Of a stretch of DNA of 64,000 bases, positions 21,331 through 34,397 are shown piece after piece. Location of the stretch: positions 4,331,559 through 4,395,558 of the forward strand of contig QXEO01000464.1 of NCBI GenBank assembly GCA_007115705.1, written 5' to 3'. The DNA is from Dactylis glomerata. Lineage: Eukaryota > Streptophyta > Magnoliopsida > Poales > Poaceae. The translations under genes were made by a program, and so were the position numbers. The notes beneath the pieces are model-generated. The model saw only the letters and a list, made by a program, of their open reading frames with translations. It searched no databases and was not told the DNA's origin. Numbering within the stretch: position 1 is the stretch's first letter; every line of letters begins with the position of its first letter.

Positions 21331-21340
21331 TCTTATAGGC
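21331..21340 (-). promoter_or_regulatory. candidate TATA box of E5 LTR
   Basis: Minus-strand gcctataaga lies upstream of a leader-like stretch with a ctctcaatctctctttcttc run. The other copies have it at about 28226-28235, and in the form gcttataaga near 37724. Confidence 0.45.
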
Positions 21341-23200
21341 ACTAGAGGGCGGCGGCGTGAATCTTAGCGCGATCGAGCGATGGCAGGACGACAGCGAGCT
21401 ACTTCTTTGATCCAGAGGTTGAAGACGACGATTCCCCCTGGTAGGTCCCGCTTGTCATATAACGAACCGGTACGAGGACTGGGCTGATTGGTAGTTGGGC
21501 CGGCTCAGTGGGCTCTGGCTGGTAAGCGTTTCCTTTATTTTTTTCTGCTTCTTATTCTTTTCCTATTTCTGTTTTTCAGATTTGAATTCTATTTGAATTG
21601 GAATCCTGTTTTGCAGGTTTTGAGCTTATGAGTTCTTCAAGATATCATCTAGGATATAAAGTGAAACATTGTATTGCTCCCAGAGGAATTTTATGTGTAT
21701 TAACACATAGAAATAACCTTGGTGTAATTAGAATTTGAATAGGGTGCAAATAGGGATAATCTAAATGTCATTTTTGTTGCTTTCAACATATTGATTTATG
21801 ATGGAATCATTTCTATTTATATGTAGGGATATTGTCTTGCATATCCTTTTATAAAAGAATCTTTGAAGGTGATTTGAGATTAAGACATAGATGTACATAA
21901 TCACATGTGATATGGTTTCCAGCTGATGGATGTGAATTGGACTTAATTGAATTGATATAATTCTTGGATTTGGAGACAAGATATGATTCTAGAGCTTTGC
22001 CTATGATCACAAGGTGATGCATATGTTAGGAATATTAGAATATGTCCCACATGGATGGATAAAGGAAATATGATTTGCTATGATTGAATTAGCCTATTAA
22101 GAAAGTAGTTCACTTCTCAGATGAGACTAATGTGCCATAGCTTCAAGTCTAAACCATCAACTAAGATATAAACTTGTGGTCTTCTCCTACATATCTAGTT
22201 ACTTGCCTAATGCAAACTTGAATACAAAGCAAGGTTGTCCATATGGTTTCCATAACAATGGGTATCTATTTGATTTGGCTATATGCAAAGATGCATCTCA
22301 AATAATATGTAAGTGAGTTGTTAGAGTGTGTACTAATTTATCTTAGCATGCTAGGTTGTATAAGCATTCACACAATTAACTATTGGTGTGTTCACTAACG
22401 AATGGCAGCTAAAGATAATGTTCTAACCTTTGTTATGCAAGTGTAGGTGTATGAATATTATGCATATGTTGATAGTAATTTCTTGGTACAGACATATGCA
22501 TGATATGAATAGCTACTCTACATTTTCTGGGTTTGATTTGCTTCCTAGTAAATTTTCTTGTTTGGTCTTGGTGCTCATATGATCATTTAGATGTATGTGA
22601 TATGCCCCTGGATCATGTATATGTTTTTAGCAGATGATTTCAGATCAGAGGCATATATTTCTCTTGCTTATGGTGAGTTCTTCCCTTTTCCCATTAACTA
22701 AACTCCTCTCCACTCATACTAGACCAACCTGGTGGTCTTGTGAAGCTTGTTCTTCGGGAAATCTGATAAACCTGCGTCTTGTGGCATGCCTGCACCTCCG
22801 AGCTGCTTGACCTAATTCCTAATTGAACTAAGTAACCATTTGGTCTTGGTCTTGCTAGTTTGGTTCTTGTGGTTGTGCTGGTGGTGGTGAATCCTGCCCT
22901 GTTGCTCAACTCATGAGCAGGGTGGACTGTGTGGTGGTGTTGCTAGTGTGATGGTGATGTTTCTTGTGTGATGGTGGTGTTTCTTGGTCCTATAGAATGT
23001 ATGAAATGGCCCAAATTCGTTGGTGCCCTCATACCATGATTTTATGGTGTCAAGATGGATGCTAAGGGGTTCCTTTTATAGTGTTTTGATTTCCACCACA
23101 AGTTGACACCTCAAGTGGTGACTCTTGTTTTAATTTGGTGAGTAAGCTACTTGTTGTCAAGCTCTCACGCATGAGCATTACTTGGGGTTCAAGTAAAAGA

Positions 23201-23360
23201 AGATATTTTCAAGTGGATAACTATGAACATTACTTGGGGTTCAAGTATAGGAAGATATTTTCAAGTGGATAACTATCACAAGATATTTTCAAGTGGATAA
23301 CTATCACAAGATATTTTCAAGTGGATAACTATCACAAGATATTTTCAAGTGAATAACTAT
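23201..23360. repeat. minisatellite in E5 LTR copy a
   Basis: Five copies of a motif starting agatattttcaagtggataa, mostly at a 28-bp period; the first spacer is longer. LTR copies b (30096-30228) and c (39594-39725) have four. Confidence 0.85.
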
Positions 23361-24504
23361 CCTAGGTGGCATGATGATTATCCTCTAATAATCTTTATTT
23401 TGGATAGCCAAGTGGCATTTGGCACTAAATGGATTTGTGGCTGAATCAATTCATATTCTTATACATATTTGTAATTCATAATTGTATTGTTACCAATGGA
23501 TTTTATATTAATTGTTTGGAAGTTTAACTTTCAAAGTTCATATTTGAAATGATCCTGTTATTGTGAATTATGCATATTGTCATATCTTATTTGTTCCTAT
23601 TATCAGTTGTGCTCAAAATATCTAAGGTTAGCAAAGGTCATGTTCAAACTTTGAATGGTTCTACTTGATTTCACCAAGGCATGATCATAAGAGTTTCAAA
23701 ATGATCATAGTTATTTTTATTCAAATAGTTTGAACTATTTAATGTAATGTAAATGAGTTTAGTTTTGTTATATCTCATATAGTTAATAAGTTATGATTTA
23801 AATAAGAATGGGTGGCTTTTATGCACTTTAGACCTTGTGGTTTACCAATTTTGGTAACAAGTTTAAGAGTGAATTATATAATACCCAGAAGTACTGGTTA
23901 ATTATTTAAGTAGTTAAACTCTATTGTAAACTCCTCTAATCAACTTGATACTAGGTTAGTCTCTCCCTCTTCTGAATTTGTGGATTAGATCCTAAAGTAT
24001 CATCTTAAGAGATGAGAATGATATTGGATTTGATATAGAATCTCTCCTCTTGTCTTGGAGCTAAATAGACTTAGATGGGAAAGATTATGATAATCAAGAT
24101 ATGAAAATAAAGTAGATTAAGAGTCAAGGTAAGACTTGTGTTGTCTTCCTTCCAGCTAGGAATGGCTTCAATGATTTAGGTTTAATAAATACCATGGTGA
24201 TCATGGTAGAATTGGTTATAAGGTCCTAAAATGATGTGTTAACATATTAATTATTCCTCACATTCATCTCCTTTTAGTTGTTGTACTTATCTCTACCCAA
24301 AACAAGGTTGTTAACAAAGGTCATGTTGAAGTTTATCGCACTTCAGTTGATGAGCTACTTCAATTCCATCAACTCAAGAGAAGCTTCAATCACTTTGACA
24401 AGTTTTATTTCAAAGCGCGAAAATTTCCCAGATTTTCTATGCAGGAATGCAATGCACACTTCTGTGTTCTCTCTATTTCTGGCCTCACATCATGGGATGT
24501 TATA

Positions 24505-27100
24505 GACTCTCCCCCTTAAAATCAACTTCATCCTCGAAGTTCGAACTCTCTTATGTTTGGGCTGAGCATATCGTCGATAACATCTTGCTTGCAACTCCTT
24601 CTCCAACTGATTGGATATAGATGATATCCTTTGTTCAGAGTATCTCTTAAATCTTCTTTCTCCGGCTCTGAACAATTGTTACTTGAATGAGTCCTATGTT
24701 GTCTTCCAACATTCTTGGGGAATCCAATAGTCTTTGGCTCCTTAGTTTACTTAGTTTTACAAGCTGTTTTGGTGAGGTCTCCATAGTGGGGTATCAACCT
24801 TCTACTTTGGGTCTAGTTATAGGTTATAAAATAAGGTTTCACGGAGCTCAAGATAAAACTTAAGAGGTCCGTTAAGGCATAGGCATATTTAAAGATTCAG
24901 TTCTAAGGAATGGATTGGACTCATTTAGTCTATCCAATATAGGGTTTTGGTTTACCTTCATAAATTTGATCTTGGTCCTCTATGCTCAAAATGTTACTAA
25001 CTGTGGTTCATACTAGGTGTGGTTCATGGTCCACAATTGTCTAACTTCTTCACTGCTCTCCTAATGGAGCTACGGTGAATCTTAGGGAAGTGTCATTCAA
25101 TATACTTCATCCAACTTCCATCATCTTTAGTTTCTCCCCAATTGCTGCTTCTTCAAAGTATTATTTACTCCTTTTGGTCAAGTTTAAGGTCTAGTTGTTG
25201 CTTCCATGAGGTATAAACCTCAACTTCCATGCTGACGAACTTCCGAGGCAAATATCAATACAGTACCTCGACATCACCTTATGGAAATAAGACTATTCTC
25301 ATCTTAGTCTAGACCTCCTTCTTACTCCAACTTATTTGGTCTCTTTCCAACTCAAAGCCTACTCCCCCCCCTTAGACTTTTCTAATGGTCTCCATGAGTC
25401 TTGTCCTCTAACCATTTGGCTCCATGGTTAGACTATTAGTCTTGGTCTGTCTTACAATGACGCCGTTCTAAAGGTTTCTCTAAGAAGTCTGCGGTGCACC
25501 CACACAATTGAGGGTATCCGGTATGAATTCTTTGATTAAGTGTTTAGGTAGGCTTCTATTCCACTTTTGAGATATGAACTTACCCAAAAGTTCTAAATGT
25601 TGATGAAAATTGGGTTTTCCCATCGTGGTCTATCCGAATTCGAATGGTAGGGTATATACAAAGCCACGGGAGAAATCCGGCAGACTTTCTCTTGTACCGG
25701 AGGACATCCATGACAAGCAATTGTATATATTCAGCAAAATAAGAGCTAATAGGAATACAAACGAACCAACGGCTTCAATGAATCATTAGTACACGAAAAC
25801 CTCACAAGTCTTGGTCCGTAGACAAAGACTACACTCTAAGATAAGAAAAGATGTTGTTAACGTCTTAACCACCAATCTACAATTTAAGATTTTGGGACTA
25901 GGGATCAAAGTTATACAGAAATGTTATGTGTCTTAGTCACGCTAGCAACGAGGGTTACTGGGGTTACCACTCCCAGGCCGAGTAAAGCAGCAGGCAATAC
26001 CGGAATGGATCATCGGTACTACAACACCTCAATCGACCCGTGATGTACTAAGCATAACCAAGGCTGCATAACAACGAGCTCAAATACCTCTAACTCAATT
26101 GTAGCTAACCTAATTAGTGGGTTTACTCCAAGATCTGGTGTTAGGCTTTAGTATTTACGAACCTAGAGTTCCACTAAACTCCATACCAACTGTGGTATCT
26201 CTTAATCAATTTTTCTTGTTCTAGGGTTTTTCTTGTAAGAAATACGCCATCTACAGGTGTCTTCTCATATATTCCCTTCTTATTTGGCTTCCTTCTTGTG
26301 ATCTCTTCCTCTTTGTCTTTGTATGCCCTAGGAATTCGTCTCTCCCTCACACAAATCCTTTAACCCTCTAGACCAATACCATGAAGTAAGAACTTGGTAA
26401 TGCAACATGCATTTGCATATCAAGGTTAAACTTCATGTAATCTAGTCAATCAATAAAAATCCAAGAAGAATCCAAATGTGTGTTGGCAACATACATCATC
26501 ATAAGCCCGTTGAGTAAAACATCTCTATAATTCAGGCTTAGATGTGTACTTTATAGCACCAAGTAATATAGGTTTATATCGTGCTATATTGCACATAGTG
26601 GTGGACTACTACTCTTTGTCTCAATATTTACTTTAATTGCTCAATTGCAACCAAATAATTTGAACAAAATGGGCTTGTGAGTCTTTATAGCTGACCTATA
26701 CGTGCCTTTCTATCCTTCTATAACTTACCTTCCATTCTATTGAAGACAATCCTCACATGTTCTCTCAAAACTTCTAGCATAGCTGCTCTAAACACCTACT
26801 TAATAAGTGATGGTTCACACAACTCCATGATGTTCATGGGGTTCTCCGTTGTGCTTTGATCAATCTACTCCAACTAGGGCTACAGTTCTTTCATATTTAG
26901 CCTAGTTACCATAGTTTGGAACAGTTCATTCATCCTTCTCCTAGAGCATCTTCCTCCTCAGCAGAGAATTGCTGGTTTACTACAAAGTTCTTCTCCATCA
27001 TGTAAAGATTCTCATGTGAATCTCACATGCTCCAAGCTTTTATACCATGGGTACTTCTTACTTGTATATGGAATTCTAGAGTATCCACATACATGACTTT
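24505..27100 (-). other. E5 interior copy 1, truncated
   Basis: Matches 31372-33967 closely, then breaks at about 27100, losing the last about 430 bp including the primer-binding site. The PPT ctctcccccttaa (plus strand, 24507-24519) is kept. No ORF of note. A 61-codon minus frame at its left end resembles the tail of a Gypsy polyprotein, but is too short to claim. Confidence 0.8.
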
Positions 27101-30100
27101 TAGAACTAACTACTTATTACTGAATGAAAGTTGAGACATAACTTTAAATACAAGTTACAACTAATTTGTTGAGGTCCTCTATAATTTTAATACTTTTAAA
27201 TTATCTATGAAAAGTAACTCCAGTGTTTAAGTGCTAATGGCAAAGCTGAAACTAAGATCCTATAATAATGAGATAGTATCTACAATAAAGTTGTTTGAGT
27301 GTAAAAATAGTTACTACATAATTAGGGAAATTATTTGATTCCTAAATTTGATTCAAATTCATATTCAAAAATTGTACTTAAACATGTTTTTAAATTGCAC
27401 TCAAGATTATTCCACACAAGCATATAATCTTATAGTACAAACAAATAGGTCTTAATTTTAGGATCATTTTGATATATTATTCTTATTTTTCTGACTAGAG
27501 ATAAAATAGTTATGATTTTTCTAAGTTTTGACTATTTCTAGGAATTTCTATTTGACTAGGAAAACCTTTTTATAACGAGACAGACTTAGCCGCAGAGACA
27601 AACAGGTGGGGTATGGCCATGTCATCTACCACGTTGGCAGGACCTAGTCAAAATGTTGACTGGCTAGGTTGACCTCACCGCCGGTGAGACAGAGAAGAAC
27701 GGCGGCGACGCTCCAAGGCTTCTGGAGCTTCAAGAGCAGATCAAATCGAACCAGGGCCTCTCACTAAGCAGTTTAGGGGCGGCGCCCCCGAGTTTTGGTC
27801 ACTGGAGCATGCTCCGTCAAGCACACCTACGGCGGTGGACTCCGGTCGGACCTCGAACTCACGCCATAGACTATACTGAGATGCAATAACCGGCTCCAGA
27901 GATGCCCTAGCTAACCTTGACATCGATAAGATGCTTGGTGACGACGGAGGTGGTCGGAGACGAGTGGAGTTTCACGGATACCAGCGAGGCCCAGTGAAAA
28001 GGAATCCGTCGATTTGCAGCACTCATGGATCCCCTTGGCGAACTGCTCCTCCCAGATGATCTCCTTGATGAGGAGCTTCTCCTCGACTAGCCCATGGGCT
28101 CCGGGGTGGCTTCAATCGCCGGCTAGCCAGAATTTCTTCGGCGGTGACCTTTGGTGATGTGGAGAAGAAAGAGAGATTGAGAGGTGACGGTGGCCTTCTA
28201 GGGTTTCAGACGGCGGTGGACGACGTCTTATAGGCACTAGAGGGCGGCGGCGTGAATCTTAGCGCGATCGAGCGATGGCAGGACGACAGCGAGCTACTTC
28301 TTTGATCCAGAGGTTGAAGACGACGATTCCCCCTGGTAGGTCCCGCTTGTCATATAACGAACCGGTACGAGGACTGGGCTGATTGGTAGTTGGGCCGGCT
28401 CAGTGGGCTCTGGCTGGTAAGCGTTTCCTTTATTTTTTTCTGCTTCTTATTCTTTTCCTATTTCTGTTTTTCAGATTTGAATTCTATTTGAATTGGAATC
28501 CTGTTTTGCAGGTTTTGAGCTTGTGAGTTCTTCAAGATATCATCTATGATATAAAGTGAAACATTGTATTGCTCCTAGAGGAATTTTATGTGTATTAACA
28601 CATAGAAATAACCTTGGTGTAATTAGAATTTGAATAGGGTGCAAATAGGGATAATCTAAATGTCATTTTTGTTGCTTTCAACATATTGATTTATGCTGGA
28701 ATCATTTCTATTTATATGTAGGGATATTGTCTTGCATATCCTTTTATAAAAGAATCTTTGAAGGTGATTTGAGATTAAGACATAGATGTACATAATCACA
28801 TGTGATATGGTTTCCAGCTGATGGATGTGAATTGGACTTAATTGAATTGATATAATTCTTGGATTTGGAGACAAGATATGATTCTAGAGCTTTGCTTATG
28901 ATCACAAGGTGATGCATAAGTTAGGAATATTAGAATATGTCCCACATGGATGGATAAAGGAAATATGATTTGCTATGATTGAATTACCCTATTAAGAAAG
29001 TAGTTCACTTCTCAGATGAGACTAATGTGCCATAGCTTCAAGTCTAAACCATCAACTAAGATATAAACTTGTGGTCTTCTCCTACATATCTAGTTACTTG
29101 CCTAATGCAAACTTGAATACAAAGCAAGGTTGTCCATATGATTTCCATAACAATGGGTATCTATTTGATTTGGCTATATGCAAAGATGCATCTCAAATAA
29201 TATGTAAGTGAGTTGTTAGAGTGTGTACTAATTTATCTTAGCATGCTAGGTTGTATAAGCATTCACACAATTAACTATTGGTGTGTTCACTAACTAATGG
29301 CAGCTAAAGATAATGTTCTAACCTTTGTTATGCAAGTGTAGGTGTATGAATATTATGCATATGTTGATAGTAATTTCTTGGTACAGACATATGCATGATA
29401 TGAATAGCTACTCTACATTTTCTGGGTTTGATTTGCTTCCTAGTAAATTTTCTTGTTTGGTCTTGGTGCTCATATGATCATTTAGATGTATGTGATATGC
29501 CCCTGGATCATGTATATGTTTTTAGCAGATGATTTCAGATCAGAGGCATATATTTCTCTTGCTTATGGTGAGTTCTTCCCTTTTCCCATTAACTAAACTC
29601 CTCTCCACTCATACTAGACCAACCTGGTGGTCTTGTGAAGCTTGTTCTTCGGGAAATCTGATAAACCTGCGTCTTGTGGCATGCCTGCACCTCCTAGCTG
29701 CTTGACCTAATTCCTAATTGAACTAAGTAACCATTTGGTCTTGGTCTTGCTAGTTTGGTTCTTGTGGTTGTGCTGGTGGTGGTGAATCCTGCCCTGTTGC
29801 TCAACTCATGAGCAGGGTGGACTGTGTGGTGGTCTTGCTGGTGTGATGGTGATGTTTCTTGTGTGATGGTGGTGTTTCTTGGTCCTATAGAATGTATGAA
29901 ATGGCCCAAATTCGTTGGTGCCCTCATACCATGATTTTATGGTGTCAAGATGAATGCCAAGGGGTTCCTTTTATAGTGTTTTGATGTCCACCACAAGTTG
30001 ACACCTCAAGTGGTGACTCTTGTTTTAATTTGGTGAGTAAGCTACTTGTTGTCAAGCTCTCACGCATGAGCATTACTTGGGGTTCAAGTAAAAGAAGATA

Positions 30101-31371
30101 TTTTCAAGTGGATAACTATGAACATTACTTGGGGTTCAAGTATAGGAAGATATTTTCAAGTGGATAACTATCACAAGATATTTTCAAGTGGATAACTATC
30201 ACAAGATATTTTCAAGTGGATAACTATCCTAGGTGGCATGATGATTATCCTCTAATAATCTTTATTTTGGATAGCCAAGTGGCATTTGACACTAAATGGA
30301 TTTGTGGCTGAATCAATTCATATTCTTATACATATTTGTAATTCATAATTGTATTGTTACCAATGGATTTTATATTAATTGTTTGGAAGTTTAACTTTCA
30401 AAGTTCATATTTGAAATGATCCTGTTATTGTGAATTATGCATATTGTCATATCTTATTTGTTCCTATTATCAGTTGTGCTCAAAATATCTAAGGTTAGCA
30501 AAGGTCATGTTCAAACTTTGAATGGTTCTACTTGATTTCACCAAGGCATGATCATAAGAGTTTCAAAATGATCATAGTTATTTTTATTCAAATAGTTTGA
30601 ACTATTTAATGTAATGTAAATGAGTTTAGTTTTGTTATATCTCATATAGTTAATAAGTTATGATTTAAATAAGAATGGGTGGCTTTTATGCACTTTAGAC
30701 CTTGTGGTTTACCAATTTTGGTAACAAGTTTAAGAGTGAATTATATAATACCCAGAAGTACTGGTTAATTATTTAAGTAGTTAAACTCTATTGTAAACTC
30801 CTCTAATCAACTTGATACTAGGTTAGTCTCTCCCTCTTCTGAATTTGTGGATTAGATCCTAAAGTATCATCTTAAGAGATGAGAATGATATTGGATTTGA
30901 TATAGAATCTCTCCTCTTGTCTTGGAGCTAAATAGACTTAGATGGGAAAGATTATGATAATCAAGATATGAAAATAAAGTAGATTAAGAGTCAAGGTAAG
31001 ACTTGTGTTGTCTTCCTTCCAGCTAGGAATGGCTTCAATGATTTAGGTTTAATAAATACCATGGTGATCATGGTAGAATTGGTTATAAGGTCCTAAAATG
31101 ATGTGTTAACATATTAATTATTCCTCACATTCATCTCCTTTTAGTTGGTGTACTTATCTCTACCCAAAACAAGGTTGTTAACAAAGGTCATGTTGAAGTT
31201 TATCGCACTTCAGTTGATGAGCTACTTCAATTCCATCAACTCAAGAGAAGCTTCAATCACTTTGACAAGTTTTATTTCAAAGCACGAAAATTTCCCAGAT
31301 TTTCTATGCAGGAATGCAATGCACACTTCTGTGTTCTCTCTATTTCTGGCCTCACATCATGGGATGTTATA
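27101..31371 (-). repeat. E5 LTR copy b, 5'-truncated in plus orientation
   Basis: Corresponds to 20208-24504 of copy a. It begins tagaactaactacttattac directly after interior sequence, so about 2.2 kb of LTR is missing. Carries a four-unit minisatellite at 30096-30228. Confidence 0.88.
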
Positions 31372-34300
31372 GACTCTCCCCCTTAAAATCAACTTCATCC
31401 TCGAAGTTCGAACTCTCTTATGTTTGGGCTGAGCATATCGTCGATAACATCTTGCTTGCAACTCCTTCTCCAACTGATTGGATATAGATGATATCCTTTG
31501 TTCAGAGTATCTCTTAAATCTTCTTTCTCCGGCTCTGAACAATTGTTACTTGAATGAGTCCTATGTTGTCTTCCAACATTCTTGGGGAATCCAATAGTCT
31601 TTGGCTCCTTAGTTTACTTAGTTTTACAAGCTGTTTTGGTGAGGTCTCCATAGTGGGGTATCAACCTTCTACTTTGGGTCTAGTTATAGGTTATAAAATA
31701 AGGTTTCACGGAGCTCAAGATAAAACTTAAGAGGTCCGTTAAGGCATAGGCATATTTAAAGATTCAGTTCTAAGGAATGGATTGGACTCATTTAGTCTAT
31801 CCAATATAGGGTTTTGGTTTACCTTCATAAATTTGATCTTGGTCCTCTATGCTCAAAATGTTACTAACTGTGGTTCATACTAGGTGTGGTTCATGGTCCA
31901 CAATTGTCTAACTTCTTCACTGCTCTCCTAATGGAGCTACGGTGAATCTTAGGGAAGTGTCATTCAATATACTTCATCCAACTTCCATCATCTTTAGTTT
32001 CTCCCCAATTGCTGCTTCTTCAAAGTATTATTTACTCCTTTTGGTCAAGTTTAAGGTCTAGTTGTTGCTTCCATGAGGTATAAACCTCAACTTCCATGCT
32101 GACGAACTTCCGAGGCAAATATCAATACAGTACCTCGACATCACCTTATGGAAATAAGACTAATCTCATCTTAGTCTAGACCTCCTTCTTACTCCAACTT
32201 ATTTGGTCTCTTTCCAACTCAAAGCCCACTCTCCCCCTTAGACTTTTCTAATGGTCTCCATGAGTCTTGTCCTCTAACCATTTGGCTCCATGGTTAGACT
32301 ATTAGTCTTGGTCTGTCTTACAATGACGCCGTTCTAAAGGTTTCTCTAAGAAGTCTGCGGTGCACCCACACAATTGAGGGTATCCGGTATGAATTCTTTG
32401 ATTAAGTGTTTAGGTAGGCTTCTATTCCACTTTGGAGATATGAACTTACCCAAAAGTTCTAAAGGTTGATGAGAATTGGGTTTTCCCATCGTGGTCTATC
32501 CAAATTCGAATGGTAGGGTATATACAAAGCCACGGGAGAAATCCGGCAGAGTTTCTCTTGTACCGGAGGACATCCATGACAGGCAATTGTATATATTGAG
32601 CAAAATAAGAGCTAATAGGAATACAAACGAACCAACGGCTTCAACGAATCATTAGTACACGAAAACCTCACAAGTCTTGGTCCGTAGACAAAGATTACAC
32701 TCTAAGATAAGAAAAGATGTTGTTAACGTCTTAACCACCAATCTACAATTTAAGATTTTGGGACTAGGGATCAAAGTTATACAGAAATGTTATGTGTCTT
32801 AGTCACGCTAGCAACGAGGGTTACTGGGGTTACCACTCCCAGGCCGAGTAAAGCAGCAGGCAATACCGGAATGGATCATCGGTAATACAACACCTCAATC
32901 GACCCGTGATGTACTAAGCATAACCAAGGCTGCATAACAACGAGCTCAAATACCTCTAACTCAATTGTAGCTAACCTAATTAGTGGGTTTACTCCAAGAT
33001 CTGGTGTTAGGCTCTAGTATTGACGAACCTAGAGTTCCACTAAACTCCATACCAACTGTGGTATCTCTTAATCAATTTTTCTTGTTCTAGGGTTTTTCTT
33101 GTAAGAAATACGCCATCTACAGGTGTCTTCTCATATATTCCCTTCTTATTTGGCTTCCTTCTTGTGATCTCTTCCTCTTTGTCTTTGTATGCCCTAGGAA
33201 TTCGTCTCTCCCTCACACGAATCCTTTAACCCTCTAGACCAATACCATGAAGTAAGAACTTGGTAATGCAACATGCATTTGCATATCAAGGTTAAACTTC
33301 ATGTAATCTAGTCAATCAATAAAAATCCAAGAAGAATCCAAATGTGTGTTGGCAACATACATCATCATAAGCCCGTTGAGTAAAACATCTCTATAATTCA
33401 GGCTTAGATGTGTACTTTATAGCACCAAGTAATATAGGTTTATATCGTGCTATATTGCACATAGTGGTGGACTACTACTCTTTGTCTCAATATTTACTTT
33501 AATTGCTCAATTGCAACCAAATAATTTGAACAAAATGGGCTTGTGAGTCTTTATAGCTGACCTATACGTGCCTTTCTATCCTTCTATAACTTACCTTCCA
33601 TTCTATTGAAGACAATCCTCACATGTTCTCTCAAAACTTCTAGCATAGCTGCTCTAAACACCTACTTAATAAGTGATGGTTCACACAACTCCATGATGTT
33701 CATGGGGTTCTCCGTTGTGCTTTGATCAATCTACTCCAACTAGGGCTACAGTTCTTTCATATTTAGCCTAGTTACCATAGTTTGGAACAGTTCATTCATC
33801 CTTCTCCTAGAGCATCTTCCTCCTCAGCAGAGAATTGCTGGTTTACTACAAAGTTCTTCTCCGTCATGTAAAGATTCTCATGTGAATCTCACATGCTCCA
33901 AGCTTTTATACCATGGGTACTTCTTACTTGTATATGGAATTCTAGAGTATCCACATACATGACTTAACCTAAGGTCCTACTACCTCATATAGCTTCACTT
34001 CATCACTCAACATCATCCTACTACAGTTTCAGATGACTCAAGTTTAACATAACGTCATTGGTATACTTCTTCCAATAGGATAGTTCCCATTCCGGTTGTA
34101 TCCTCTCTTTGGAATACCATGTATTGTATACCAATTGTAATCTACTCCCATCCTTTGTGTAAGGCTATAATAATGTCAAAAGTACTTGGTATGGAACAAG
34201 ATATCTAGCTTCACTTAAGCAGACAGGTAAGAATTTGACTCAAGTGTGTCAGGAGTATCCTTTTATTGAATATCCATCTCAAGTCATAAAGAAGAATTGG

Positions 34301-34397
34301 TTTAGATAAGATGGCTTCCTATAGTCACTACCAAACCTATAGGTCTCCTATTAAAGGGTTTTAATCCTAGGGACAAAGCGTTTGCTCTGATACCAAC
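31372..34397 (-). other. E5 interior copy 2, complete
   Basis: 3026 bp between LTRs b and c. PPT at 31374-31386 (ctctcccccttaa, plus strand); primer site at the right end. Many stops in all frames and no recognisable gag, protease or polymerase. It is the only complete interior of E5 in this window. Confidence 0.85.
34384..34395 (-). promoter_or_regulatory. E5 primer-binding site
   Basis: Minus-strand TGGTATCAGAGC, complement of initiator tRNA-Met, 2 bp from LTR copy c. It defines copy c as the 5' LTR. Confidence 0.88.

Larger units (their letters stand above)
17999..24504 (-). repeat. E5 LTR copy a (3' LTR)
   Basis: 6506 bp, ends GTTATA rather than GTTACA. Short ORFs in it recur in the other copies simply because the copies are similar; none looks like a gene. 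On the minus strand the GC-rich part at 20700-21500 reads like a promoter and leader, with cctataaga at 21331-21340 followed by pyrimidine-rich leader sequence. Confidence 0.88.

Noticed and set aside
23195..23362. CRISPR-like regular repeats in the E5 LTR
   Set aside because: The repeats are adjacent units of a minisatellite with no unique spacers of constant length, in a plant retrotransposon.
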